From the NCBI GenBank assembly GCA_003241485.1, contig QFQD01000001.1, positions 1-64,000 of the forward strand: a stretch of 64,000 nt of DNA, in the 5' to 3' direction. Source of the stretch: Ancylobacter novellus. GTDB taxonomy: Bacteria > Pseudomonadota > Alphaproteobacteria > Rhizobiales > Xanthobacteraceae. The translations under genes were made by a program, and so were the position numbers. The notes beneath the pieces are model-generated. The model saw nothing but the letters and a program-made list of their open reading frames with translations. It was not told the origin of the DNA and ran no database searches. Of the stretch, positions 48,874 to 56,766 are shown one piece after another (position 1 is the stretch's first letter; the number at the start of each line of letters is the position of its first letter).

Positions 48874-48935
48874 AGAGTGCAATGCGGATGGATGGAAACG
48901 GCATTTGTTTCACTCCGTTTGCGCAATTGCACTCT
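48874..48935. promoter_or_regulatory. Nested inverted repeat upstream of the pmtA-like gene
   Basis: AGAGTGCAAT (48874-48883) pairs with ATTGCACTCT (48926-48935). GCG/CGC continues the stem past one bulge, and AAACGG (48896-48901) pairs with CCGTTT (48915-48920) inside. The result is one long imperfect hairpin of about 62 nt. The palindrome TTGCGCAA (48919-48926) is part of it. It could be a leader RNA structure or an operator. Confidence 0.55.
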
Positions 48936-49082
48936 GATCTTTGACGAGAGACGGATTGGCCGTGCACCTTGAAACGCCGGGGCGGTTCAATGCGGGTGGA
49001 TTCGCCTCGCGGCTTCGTCTGGCCTGATCCGCATCGCTCCCCTTCGCGGCCGAACTACCCGGCTTATCGGAACATTCGTGGC

Positions 49083-49733
49083 ATGCTCCAACGCTCCCTC
49101 TCCCGTGCTTCCAAGGCGTTCGCCTCAAAATCCCGCCACAGCGACGGCAAGGCCCGCCCGGACGAGGTTCGTTTCCTCCAGTCGTGGCTGCAGAACCCGC
49201 TGCGTACGGGCGCGGTATCGCCCTCGGGGCGCGCCTTGGCGCGGACCATGGCGAATTACGTGGACCCTGCTCAGGATGGGCCGGTCATCGAGCTCGGGCC
49301 GGGCACGGGCCCGGTGACGGCGGCACTGCTCAAGCGCGGCCTCGCCGAGGAGCGGCTCGTCCTGATCGAGTACAATCCCGAATTCTGCAACCTGCTCAAG
49401 GCCCGCTTCCCGCGCGCCACGGTCATCCGCGGTGACGCCTATGCGATGAAGGCGACGCTGGACGGCCGCCTGGAAGCGCCGGCGATCGCCGTGGTGTCCA
49501 GCCTGCCGCTATTCACCCGTCCGGTCGAGGAGCGTAACGGGTTGCTCGACCAGGCTTTCGAGCTGTCGCGCCCGCAGGCGCCCTTCATCCAGTTCACCTA
49601 TGCGGTGGTCTCGCCCATGCCGCTGGCGCCCGCGCGCTTCGATGCGCATGTCAGCCCGCGGGTCTGGGCCAATCTGCCGCCGGCCAGGGTCTGGGTCTAC
49701 CGCTCACGCCAGGAGCGCGTCGCGGCCGCCTGA
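49083..49733 (+). CDS. SAM-dependent phospholipid N-methyltransferase (PmtA-like)
   Basis: 216 residues. The SAM-binding motif is VIELGPGTGPVTAALL, followed by ERLVLIEYNPEFCNLLKARFP and VVSSLPLFTRP, as in the rhizobial PmtA family, which methylates phosphatidylethanolamine to phosphatidylcholine. The RTGAVSPSGRALARTMANYVD segment before it is typical. The start is uncertain: 49083 gives the family length, but the frame opens as far as 48969 (TTG) with an ATG at 48990. An rRNA adenine dimethylase-like fold is the alternative reading. Confidence 0.78.
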   Translation: MLQRSLSRASKAFASKSRHSDGKARPDEVRFLQSWLQNPLRTGAVSPSGRALARTMANYVDPAQDGPVIELGPGTGPVTAALLKRGLAEERLVLIEYNPEFCNLLKARFPRATVIRGDAYAMKATLDGRLEAPAIAVVSSLPLFTRPVEERNGLLDQAFELSRPQAPFIQFTYAVVSPMPLAPARFDAHVSPRVWANLPPARVWVYRSRQERVAAA

Positions 49734-49830
49734 TCGCGGTTGCCCGGCCGCTGCGGCACTGGCGCCGCTCGCGCCGCGACCTAGATAGGGAAGGTCGGGC
49801 CGCGTGGCTCGCCCTGCAGCGGAGAGCACC

Positions 49831-50412
49831 ATGCGCGCGCCGAGAATTCTCACCTTCGCCGGATCGATCCGGACAGGCTCCTACTCGGCGGCCTATGCCG
49901 CGCTGGCGGCCAAGGAGCTGGCGCTCATGGCCTGCGAGCCGGTACTGATCTCGCTGGCGGACTACCCGCTGCCGATCTACGACGCCGATCTGGAAGCGGC
50001 TGAGGGCGTTCCGGTTCCCGCACAGCATCTGCGTGACCAGCTGGCCATGGCCGACGGCGTGTTCATCGTGACACCGGAATATAATGCCGGCGTACCGCCG
50101 CTTCTGAAGAATGCCATTGACTGGGCGAGCCGCGCCAAAGGCGAGGGCGATCCGTTCAAGAAGCCGGTCTTCGCCATTGGCTCGACCTCGCCGGGCGCCC
50201 TTGGCGGCTATCGCGCCTCGATGATGCTGCGGCAGGTGCTGGCTCTCGGCCTGGGCGGACTGGTGCTGGCCGAACAGGCGATGGTTTCCGGCGCGAGCGG
50301 CGCCTTTGCCGAGAATGGCGACCTGAAGGACGAACGCGCGCAGCAGAGGTTGCGTACGCTGCTCTCTGCGCTTATCGAGCAGGCGGCGCTCAGGGCGGGT
50401 CTGCGCGCCTGA
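49831..50412 (+). CDS. NADPH-dependent FMN reductase family protein
   Basis: 193 residues of flavodoxin-like fold. GSIRTGSYSAAYA binds the FMN phosphate and TPEYNAGVPPLLKNAIDWASR is the family signature. It reduces FMN or quinones, or chromate by side reaction. GGAGAG precedes the ATG at 49831. An ATG at 49804 is the less likely alternative. It lies 20 bp before pyrF in the same direction. Confidence 0.9.
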   Translation: MRAPRILTFAGSIRTGSYSAAYAALAAKELALMACEPVLISLADYPLPIYDADLEAAEGVPVPAQHLRDQLAMADGVFIVTPEYNAGVPPLLKNAIDWASRAKGEGDPFKKPVFAIGSTSPGALGGYRASMMLRQVLALGLGGLVLAEQAMVSGASGAFAENGDLKDERAQQRLRTLLSALIEQAALRAGLRA

Positions 50413-50432
50413 ACGACGCGGAGAAGCCCCTG

Positions 50433-51149
50433 ATGAGTGCGCCCATAGCCGACCCCAAGGACAGGCTCATCGTGGCGCTCGACCTGCCGTCGGTCGGCGC
50501 GTCCGAGCGCCTCGTGGCGCGGCTCGGCGACAGCGTGACCTTCTACAAGATCGGCTATGAGCTGGGTTTCGCCGGGGGCCTCGGCTTTGCCCGCGAGCTG
50601 ATCGCCGATGGCAAGAAGGTGTTCATCGACTTCAAGCTGCACGACATCGGCAACACGGTGGCGCGCGGCGTCGCCAGCCTCGCCGCGCTCGGCGCCAGCT
50701 TCGCCACGGTGCACGCCTATCCCCAGACCATGCGCGCGGCGATGGAGGGCAAGGGCGCCAGCCCGCTGCGCATCCTCGCCGTCACCGTTCTCACCTCCTA
50801 TGACGAAGCCGACCTTGTCGAGGCCGGCTATGCCGCCAGCGTCGCGCAGACGGTGGAGCGCCGCGTCGCGCAGGCGCGCGAGATCGGCATAGACGGTATC
50901 GTCTGCGCGCCCACCGATGCGTCCCGCGTGCGGGAGATACTCGGCCCGAAGGGCGCCATCGTCACCCCCGGCGTGCGCCCGGAGGGTGCTGCCGTCGGGG
51001 ACCAGAAGCGAATCGCCACCCCCTTTGCCGCCATTCGCGGCGGCGCCGACCATCTCGTGGTCGGCCGCCCCATCGTCGCCTCGCCCGACCCCGCGGCAGC
51101 GGCGCGGGCCGTGCAGGCCGAGATCACCGCCGCGCTCAAGCCGGCCTGA
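50433..51149 (+). CDS. pyrF: Orotidine 5'-phosphate decarboxylase
   Basis: 238 residues of TIM barrel. It makes UMP. The active-site motif FIDFKLHDIGNTV holds the Asp-Lys-Asp charge network. The phosphate-binding end TPGVRPEGAAVGDQKR and GADHLVVGRPIVASPDP are intact. It follows the FMN reductase gene by 20 bp and has CGGAG near its start. Length is normal. Confidence 0.97.
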   Translation: MSAPIADPKDRLIVALDLPSVGASERLVARLGDSVTFYKIGYELGFAGGLGFARELIADGKKVFIDFKLHDIGNTVARGVASLAALGASFATVHAYPQTMRAAMEGKGASPLRILAVTVLTSYDEADLVEAGYAASVAQTVERRVAQAREIGIDGIVCAPTDASRVREILGPKGAIVTPGVRPEGAAVGDQKRIATPFAAIRGGADHLVVGRPIVASPDPAAAARAVQAEITAALKPA

Positions 51150-51204
51150 CCGCGGCGCGTGCCAACCCTTTCCGCCGAACCATCCTCACTAGGAGCGAAA
51201 ACCG

Positions 51205-51825
51205 ATGGCCAAGGGCTACTGGATCAGCCGGATCGATGTGCGCGACCCCGAGCGCTACAAGCTGTATGTGCCGGGCGGCGCCGAGGCGATCGCGGCCTTT
51301 GGCGGGCGCTTCCTCGTACGCGGCGGCGCGTTCGAGACGCTGGAAGGCACCTCGCGTTCGCGCAATGTCGTGGTGGAATTCAAGGATTACGACACCGCGC
51401 TCGCCTGCTTCCACTCGCCGGTCTATCAGGCCGCCTACGCCCATCGCACCGCCTCGGCCGAGGACGAGCACCTGATCATCGAGGGCTATGAGGGTGAGCA
51501 GCCGGCGGGCAACGTCATTTCCGGCCCCGCCGAAGGCCCCGGCACGGCCTACTGGATCATGCGCATCGACGTGCATGACCTCGAGACCTACAAGTCCTAT
51601 ATCGCCGCCGACGCCATCGCCATCGAGAAGTCGCAGGGCTGGTTCGTCGTGCGCGGCGGCCGTCACGAGGCGGTGCACGGCGCGGCCCGCTCGCGCAACG
51701 TGCTGCTGGCGTTCAAGGATTACGAGACGGCTCTCGCGGCCTATCGCTCGCCCGAATATCAGGCGGCGCTGGCGTTCCGCCTGAAGGCGGCGGTTGCCGA
51801 CGCCATCGTCATCCACGGCGCCTGA
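51205..51825 (+). CDS. DUF1330 protein with two tandem copies of the domain
   Basis: 206 residues. Two DUF1330 (dimeric ferredoxin-like) domains sit at about 3-95 and 110-205. The repeats are clear: GYWISRIDVRDPERYKLYV against AYWIMRIDVHDLETYKSYI, and RSRNVVVEFKDYDTALACFHSP against RSRNVLLAFKDYETALAAYRSP. Most family members have one copy and dimerise, so this one probably folds as an internal dimer. The function of the family is unknown. TAGGAG precedes the ATG. It is probably its own unit, ending at the hairpin near 51833. Confidence 0.9.
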   Translation: MAKGYWISRIDVRDPERYKLYVPGGAEAIAAFGGRFLVRGGAFETLEGTSRSRNVVVEFKDYDTALACFHSPVYQAAYAHRTASAEDEHLIIEGYEGEQPAGNVISGPAEGPGTAYWIMRIDVHDLETYKSYIAADAIAIEKSQGWFVVRGGRHEAVHGAARSRNVLLAFKDYETALAAYRSPEYQAALAFRLKAAVADAIVIHGA

Positions 51826-51832
51826 GCCCGGC

Positions 51833-51864
51833 CCGCCGACCGGGACAAAATCCCGAGTCGGCGG
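51833..51864 (+). terminator. Hairpin after the DUF1330 gene
   Basis: CCGCCGAC plus CGGGA (51833-51845) pairs with TCCCG plus GTCGGCGG (51851-51864) with one bulge and a 5-nt CAAAA loop, giving a 13-bp stem. It starts eight bases after the stop. It lacks a T-tract. Confidence 0.6.
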
Positions 51865-52061
51865 AATCGGTTAGCGCCGGGCGGCCTTTTGGCGTCGCTC
51901 CCGACAATGTGCCGCTGTAGCTGGTGGACAAGCCGGGAGCGTTCTGCTATGTGCGCACACCTTGATCGCCGCGCCCGACGCCTCTGCCTCGCGCGAGGTG
52001 CCCGCAGCGGTCTTTTGAAATTCAACGCAGGCGCGAAAGCGAAGCACGAAGAGGGTTACAC

Positions 52062-52301
52062 GTGCAGGTTCTCGTTCGGGACAACAATGTCGATCAGGCG
52101 CTGAAGGCCCTGAAGAAGAAGATGCAGCGCGAAGGCATTTTCCGCGAGATGAAGCTGCGCGGCCATTACGAGAAGCCTTCCGAGAAGCGCGCCCGTGAGG
52201 AAGCCGAGGCTGTCCGTCGCGCCCGCAAGCTGGCCCGCAAGCGCGCCCAGCGCGAAGGCCTGCTGCCGTCCAAGCCGAAGCCGGTGATGGGCGCCCGCTG
52301 A
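52062..52301 (+). CDS. rpsU: 30S ribosomal protein S21
   Basis: 79 residues. MQVLVRDNNVDQALKALKKKMQREG is the S21 signature, and the C-terminal half is Arg/Lys-rich as in alphaproteobacteria. It starts with GTG at 52062, with GAGGG seven bases upstream. It is a single gene, with a 236-bp gap before it holding the previous hairpin and probably its promoter. Confidence 0.97.
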   Translation: MQVLVRDNNVDQALKALKKKMQREGIFREMKLRGHYEKPSEKRAREEAEAVRRARKLARKRAQREGLLPSKPKPVMGAR

Positions 52302-52309
52302 GGCCTTGT

Positions 52310-52336
52310 ATCGCGAGGCTCTCCGCCTCGTGCGAT
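52310..52336 (+). terminator. Hairpin after rpsU
   Basis: ATCGCGAGGC (52310-52319) pairs with GCCTCG and GCGAT (52325-52336) around a 5-nt loop with a two-base bulge. It starts nine bases after the rpsU stop. There is no T-tract. Confidence 0.45.
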
Positions 52337-52426
52337 GCAATCCGGTATGAAGTTGACCAAGCGCGGTGACGTCTGTCATCGCGCTTTTGTCGTTTCGCCT
52401 TCGCGCCGCAGGGCGGCCCAGGAATC

Positions 52427-52897
52427 ATGGCGGATTGCACCCTTTCCGATTTGCGCGACGTGCCCGACTTTGCGGCGAGCGTGGCGGACCGCGTCTGGCG
52501 GGCCTGGTGGAAGCCGGCGGGCGTGCCGCTCGTCGCGCTGCGCGCCAGGCTGGACGAGAGCCTCTGTCCGGCCCTTGCGCGGGTTCCCTCCAGCTTCGTC
52601 GCCCATCGACATGGGGCTTTCCTCGGCACGGTGGCGCTGATCGCCAGCGACATGGACGAACGCCCGCAGCTATCGCCGTGGGTGGCGGCATTGTGGGTAG
52701 AGCCGGAGTGGCGTGGGCAGGGGATCGGCGCGGCGCTCGTCGACCATGCCGCGCAGGCGGCCTTCGCGGCGGGGCATGAGAGGGTGTATTTGTGCGCGAC
52801 GGCGCCGAACGCGCCCTACTACCTCAAGATCGGCTGGACGCGGATCGAGAGGGATGTCGAGGGCCTCGACATCTTCACCCTGGCGGCAGGCCGCTGA
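52427..52897 (+). CDS. GNAT family N-acetyltransferase
   Basis: 156 residues. The acetyl-CoA motif PEWRGQGIGAALVDHAAQAAFAAG is intact, with VYLCATAPNAPYYLKIGWTRIER after it. The N-terminus has ADCTLSDLRDVPDFA, a typical first strand and helix. The substrate is unknown, and small molecules or protein N-termini are possible. It ends convergent with the next gene, two bases apart. Confidence 0.88.
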   Translation: MADCTLSDLRDVPDFAASVADRVWRAWWKPAGVPLVALRARLDESLCPALARVPSSFVAHRHGAFLGTVALIASDMDERPQLSPWVAALWVEPEWRGQGIGAALVDHAAQAAFAAGHERVYLCATAPNAPYYLKIGWTRIERDVEGLDIFTLAAGR

Positions 52898-52899
52898 GC

Positions 52900-53172
52900 T
52901 TACTGCCGGTTTTCCGGCACGGTGTATTCGCCCGCGCGGATGCGGTCGGCGAGCCGCTCGGCGAAGCCGGCGGCGGCTTCCTCGCCATAGGTGGCGACCA
53001 TCGAGCGGATGGCGGTGAACAGCGCCGCCTGCGCCAGGCAATCCTCATCGAGGCCATCATAGACCGCCTCGTTCCACGCCTCATCGAGATAGGCGAGCGC
53101 GGCATGGCGCTCGTCTTCGCGCGCCTGGTCGGCCGTGCCGTCGATGTCATGCGTTTCGGGAAGCTGGGACAA
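52900..53172 (-). CDS. Conserved small hypothetical protein
   Basis: 90 residues, acidic, mostly helical (DERHAALAYLDEAWNEAVYDGLD, AAAGFAERLADRIRAGEYT). There is no signal peptide or membrane segment. The start is TTG at 53172, eight bases after GGAGG. No ATG is available near it. It is not recognised. Confidence 0.7.
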   Translation of the reverse strand: MSQLPETHDIDGTADQAREDERHAALAYLDEAWNEAVYDGLDEDCLAQAALFTAIRSMVATYGEEAAAGFAERLADRIRAGEYTVPENRQ

Positions 53173-53314
53173 TCTTGATCCTCCGCGTGCGGATGCCGCG
53201 TTCGATTCGACCTTAGCACGGGCGGCCGGCCGATCCGCCCAAGAATTGAAGGACGGTTAATATGGCGTGGCAAAAATGTGACACACGCGCGTATTGCAGC
53301 GCATATTAGCCGGT

Positions 53315-53710
53315 TCAGTTGCTGCCGTAGCGCGCTGCAATGTCGCGGGAGAGCTTGGCCCCGGTCTCCAGATAGCGCTGGCTCGCCAGCTCCGCCGAGG
53401 GGGTGCAGGTGCGGTAGACCTGCTCATAGCTTTCATAGCCGCGGTTGAAGGCCGCGATCAGCCGCCCGCGCCGCGCCTCGGAGGGGGCCTCGGCGTCCAA
53501 AAGCGCGCTCATCTCGTCGCGCCAGCGCGTGGCTTCCGCCGCGCCGCAGAGGGGGCGGACATAGTGCAGCGCGCCGAGGATTTCGGAGAGGCGCATCAGC
53601 TCCGCCTCATAGGGCGGCGGCGAACCCTCGGTGGCCTGCGCGGCGGCGGGCGCGGGCGTGCCGAGCCAGGCGAGGCCGAACAGCAGAGCGAGGGAGGCGG
53701 TTCTCTTCAT
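53315..53710 (-). CDS. TIGR02301 family exported protein
   Basis: 131 residues. A signal peptide (KRTASLALLFGLAWLG, cleavage near AAAQA) precedes a helical domain with YEAELMRLSEILGALHYVRPLCG and a second cysteine in YRTCTPSAELASQRY. A disulfide between the two is likely. This family is almost confined to Hyphomicrobiales and has no known function. It lies after the NUDIX gene in the same direction, 42 bp apart. Confidence 0.82.
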   Translation of the reverse strand: MKRTASLALLFGLAWLGTPAPAAAQATEGSPPPYEAELMRLSEILGALHYVRPLCGAAEATRWRDEMSALLDAEAPSEARRGRLIAAFNRGYESYEQVYRTCTPSAELASQRYLETGAKLSRDIAARYGSN

Positions 53711-53752
53711 GCCGCTGGGATGGCCCCGGCGCGCGCTGGCGTCAAGTGCCCC

Positions 53753-54202
53753 TCAGATGGCAGTCGCCGGATCCTCTGCAGCGAGGACGAGCAGCCGGGC
53801 CGCCGCGACGATGCCGGCGAGGCCCGGCGTGGTGCCTTCCGGCAGCGCGTCGGGATCGAACCAGCCGACCGCCGCCGCCTCCGGGCCGGTGGTGGCCTCG
53901 CCGGCCTGCCAGCGGGCGGCATGGGCGACGACGACGAAATGCGCGGCAACATGGCCCGCCTCGTCATGCCGGATCACGTCGACCGCGCCGGCGACGCCGA
54001 TGATCGCGCAGGTGACGGCAACCTCCTCCAGCACTTCGCGCGCGGCGGCCTGCGCCAGCGTCTCGCCCGGCTCGACGCGCCCGCCCGGCAGCGTCCACAA
54101 ACCATGGGCGGGCGGTGCTCCGCGGGTGGCCAGCAGCACGCGGCCCTCGCGGAAAACCGCGGCGCTGGTGGCGAGGATCGGGCGCTCGACCGGACTGACC
54201 AT
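53753..54202 (-). CDS. NUDIX hydrolase
   Basis: 149 residues. The Nudix box reads GRVEPGETLAQAAAREVLEE, then VAV, so the usual EExG glycine is an alanine while all metal-binding glutamates remain. The domain starts at SAAVFREGRVLLATRG. The ATG at 54202 is preferred because GGAGAG lies upstream. The frame stays open to 54268. The substrate is unknown. It could be an ADP-ribose or dihydroneopterin-type pyrophosphatase. Confidence 0.88.
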   Translation of the reverse strand: MVSPVERPILATSAAVFREGRVLLATRGAPPAHGLWTLPGGRVEPGETLAQAAAREVLEEVAVTCAIIGVAGAVDVIRHDEAGHVAAHFVVVAHAARWQAGEATTGPEAAAVGWFDPDALPEGTTPGLAGIVAAARLLVLAAEDPATAI

Positions 54203-54340
54203 GGGCACGTCTCTCCGAAGGACGAATCGCGGGGATGCTAGCCGAACGCTGCCCGCATTGGGCCGCAATCGCGGAAGAAGTTTCGCACCGGAGTGAGTCC
54301 ACGCCGGTTAGAGGGCCGCCCGCGCGGGCGGGGAGAGACG

Positions 54341-54637
54341 ATGAGCGCAATCCTGTCGAATATCCGGATGACGGTCCTGCTGGCGGCCGCGCTGGCTCCA
54401 CTGTCGCCCGCTCTCGCCGGCAGCGCCAGCACGGCAACGGCGGCACCCGCGCCGGCCACGACCGGCGAAGCAAAGGTCGATCCGGTCTGTGCCAGCTATG
54501 GCGCCGGCTTCACCCGGCTCTCGGGTTCCTCCACCTGCGTGAAGATCAGCGGCAACATGCAGGTGGATGGCTACAACCAGTCTTATTCCGCCGCCGGCAA
54601 TCCGAGCGCCCTGCAGCCGGCGCTGCGCAGCCAATAG
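54341..54637 (+). CDS. Small exported protein resembling a porin N-terminus
   Basis: 98 residues. A signal peptide (about 1-26, ending PALAGSA) and an Ala/Thr/Pro-rich linker precede DPVCASYGAGFTRLSGSSTCVKISGNMQVDGY. That layout (Cys, YGAGF, then a second Cys before an alternating strand) is the start of the rhizobial Omp2b/porin family mature chain, but there is no barrel after it. GGAGAGACG precedes the ATG. It may be a mini-protein made from a porin fragment or a separate family. The two cysteines probably form a disulfide. Confidence 0.65.
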   Translation: MSAILSNIRMTVLLAAALAPLSPALAGSASTATAAPAPATTGEAKVDPVCASYGAGFTRLSGSSTCVKISGNMQVDGYNQSYSAAGNPSALQPALRSQ

Positions 54638-54640
54638 CCG

Positions 54641-55834
54641 TCAGCGGCCGAATTCGGCGAAGTAGCGCGCGATAATGCCGGCATAGACGCGGGTCAGCGC
54701 CTGCACTTCATCGACCGGGGTCGATTCGTCCACCGCATGCATGGTGGTGCCGACGAGGCCGAACTCGACCACCGGGCAGTAGTCCTTGATGAAGCGCGCA
54801 TCCGAGGTGCCGCCGGTGGTGGAAAGCTCCGGCCGGTGCCCCGTGCTCTCTTCGATCGAGGCGACCACGAGGTCGACGAAGGCGCCCGGCGCGGTGAGGA
54901 AGCTGTCGGAGGAGCGCTGCTCGAATTCCGTGCTCCAGCGCACCTCGTTGCCGGCCGCCGCCCTCAAGCGCCGCTCGATTTCCGCGGCCAGCGTCGCCGG
55001 GGTCCACAGATCGTTGAAGCGGACATTGAAGCGCGCCTGAACCTGCGCCGGAATGACGTTGAAGGCGGGGTTGCCGGTGTCGATCGAGACGACTTCCAGG
55101 TTCGAGGCCTGGAAATGGGCGTTGCCGCCGTCGAGCGGCTCCGCCTTGAGTGCCGCCAGCAGCTTCACCATGCCGGGAAGCGGGTTCTCCGCGAGATGGG
55201 GATAGCCGACATGGCCCTGCTTGCCGTGCACGGTGAGCGTGCAGGACAGCGAGCCGCGCCGGCCGATCTTCACCATGTCGCCGAGCACGGCGCGCGAGGA
55301 AGGCTCACCCAGCACGCAGTGCTCGATGCGCTCGTCACGGTCGGCGAGCCAGCGCAGCAGCTTCTCGGTGCCGTTGATGGCCGGGCCTTCCTCATCGCCA
55401 GTGAGCAGGAAGGAGATCGAGCCGGGCAGGTTGGGGTGATCGGCGTCATGGCCATGGGCGGCCGCGAAATCCAGCCCGGCGGCGATGGACGCGGCGACGC
55501 CGCCCTTCATGTCGACCGCGCCCCGGCCGTAGATCAGCCCGCCATGGATCGCGCCCTCGAAAGGCGGAAAGCGCCACTGCGCCGCGTCGCCGGGCGGCAC
55601 CACGTCGGTGTGGCCGGCGAAGCAGAGATTGGGGCCCTTGGCGCCGAAGCGGGCATAGAGGTTCTCGATATCCGGCGTGTCCGGGCTGGTCAGCTTCACC
55701 CGGTGGGTGGTGAAGCCGGCATTGGACAGCAGGGCGTCGAGATAGACCAGCGCGCCGCCTTCCTCGGGCGTCACCGAGGGGCAGCGGATGAGGTTGCGCA
55801 GGATATCGACCGGGTCGGCTTTCGGCGATGTCAT
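54641..55834 (-). CDS. dapE: Succinyl-diaminopimelate desuccinylase
   Basis: 397 residues of M20 metallopeptidase fold. It removes succinate to give LL-diaminopimelate for lysine and peptidoglycan. Metal and catalytic residues are in FAGHTDVVPPGD (H75), GRGAVDMKGG (D109) and LTGDEEGPA (E148/E149). The ATG at 55834 has GGAGG upstream. The frame extends into dapD. It lies 17 bp after dapD. Confidence 0.96.
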   Translation of the reverse strand: MTSPKADPVDILRNLIRCPSVTPEEGGALVYLDALLSNAGFTTHRVKLTSPDTPDIENLYARFGAKGPNLCFAGHTDVVPPGDAAQWRFPPFEGAIHGGLIYGRGAVDMKGGVAASIAAGLDFAAAHGHDADHPNLPGSISFLLTGDEEGPAINGTEKLLRWLADRDERIEHCVLGEPSSRAVLGDMVKIGRRGSLSCTLTVHGKQGHVGYPHLAENPLPGMVKLLAALKAEPLDGGNAHFQASNLEVVSIDTGNPAFNVIPAQVQARFNVRFNDLWTPATLAAEIERRLRAAAGNEVRWSTEFEQRSSDSFLTAPGAFVDLVVASIEESTGHRPELSTTGGTSDARFIKDYCPVVEFGLVGTTMHAVDESTPVDEVQALTRVYAGIIARYFAEFGR

Positions 55835-55851
55835 GGCAGCTTCCTCCGGGA

Positions 55852-56694
55852 TCAGTCCCTGAGCAGGTCGTTGATCGAGGTCTTGGAACGGGTCTGTTCG
55901 TCGACCCGCTTCACGATCACCGCGCAATAGAGCGAGGGGCCGGGCTGGCCATTGGGCAGGGGCTTGCCGGGCAGGGAGCCGGGCACCACGACGGAATAGG
56001 CCGGCACCTCACCGACAAAGACCTCGCCGGTGGCGCGGTCGACGATCTTGGTGGTGGCGGAGATGAACACGCCCATGGAGAGCACGGAGCCCTTGCGGAC
56101 GATGACGCCCTCGACGACCTCCGAGCGCGCGCCGATGAAGCAGTCATCCTCGATGATGACCGGACCGGCCTGCAGCGGCTCCAGCACGCCGCCAATGCCC
56201 ACGCCGCCCGACAGGTGCACGTTCTTGCCGATCTGCGCGCAGGACCCGACGGTCGCCCAGGTGTCGACCATGGAGCCCGCATCCACGCGCGCGCCGAGAT
56301 TGACGAAGGAGGGCATCAGCACGACGTTCGGCGCGATGAAGGCCGAGCGGCGCACGATGGCGCCCGGCACGGCGCGGAACCCGGCAGCACGGAACTCGGT
56401 CTCGCCCCAGCCCTCGAACTTGGAGGGCACCTTGTCCCACCACACGGCCTGGCCGGGGCCGCCCGGTATCACGCTCATATCGTTGAGGCGGAAGGACAGG
56501 AGCACCGCCTTCTTCAGCCACTGGTTCACCGTCCAGTCGCCATTCGCACCCGGCTCGGCGACGCGCGCCTTGCCGGCGTCGAGCAGGCTCAGCGCTTCGT
56601 TCACCGCCTCGCGCACCGCGCCGCCGGTGTCGAAATTCACCTCGGCCCGGTTCTCGAAGGCGGTCTCGATGATGCTCTGAAGGTCGCTCGACAT
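55852..56694 (-). CDS. dapD: 2,3,4,5-tetrahydropyridine-2,6-dicarboxylate N-succinyltransferase
   Basis: 280 residues. A left-handed beta-helix of hexapeptide repeats begins at about 100 (NVVLMPSFVNLGARVDAGSMVDTWATVGSCAQIG). It does the step before DapC and DapE in the succinylase route. The start MSSDLQSIIETAFENR at 56694 matches the family. It is transcribed before dapE in the same operon. Length is normal. Confidence 0.96.
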   Translation of the reverse strand: MSSDLQSIIETAFENRAEVNFDTGGAVREAVNEALSLLDAGKARVAEPGANGDWTVNQWLKKAVLLSFRLNDMSVIPGGPGQAVWWDKVPSKFEGWGETEFRAAGFRAVPGAIVRRSAFIAPNVVLMPSFVNLGARVDAGSMVDTWATVGSCAQIGKNVHLSGGVGIGGVLEPLQAGPVIIEDDCFIGARSEVVEGVIVRKGSVLSMGVFISATTKIVDRATGEVFVGEVPAYSVVVPGSLPGKPLPNGQPGPSLYCAVIVKRVDEQTRSKTSINDLLRD

Positions 56695-56766
56695 GGTGTG
56701 GCAGGCTCCTGATGTTCGGCGCGTCTTGTCCGGTCGCCCGCGGGTTCTGTCAACGGCTGAATGCGT

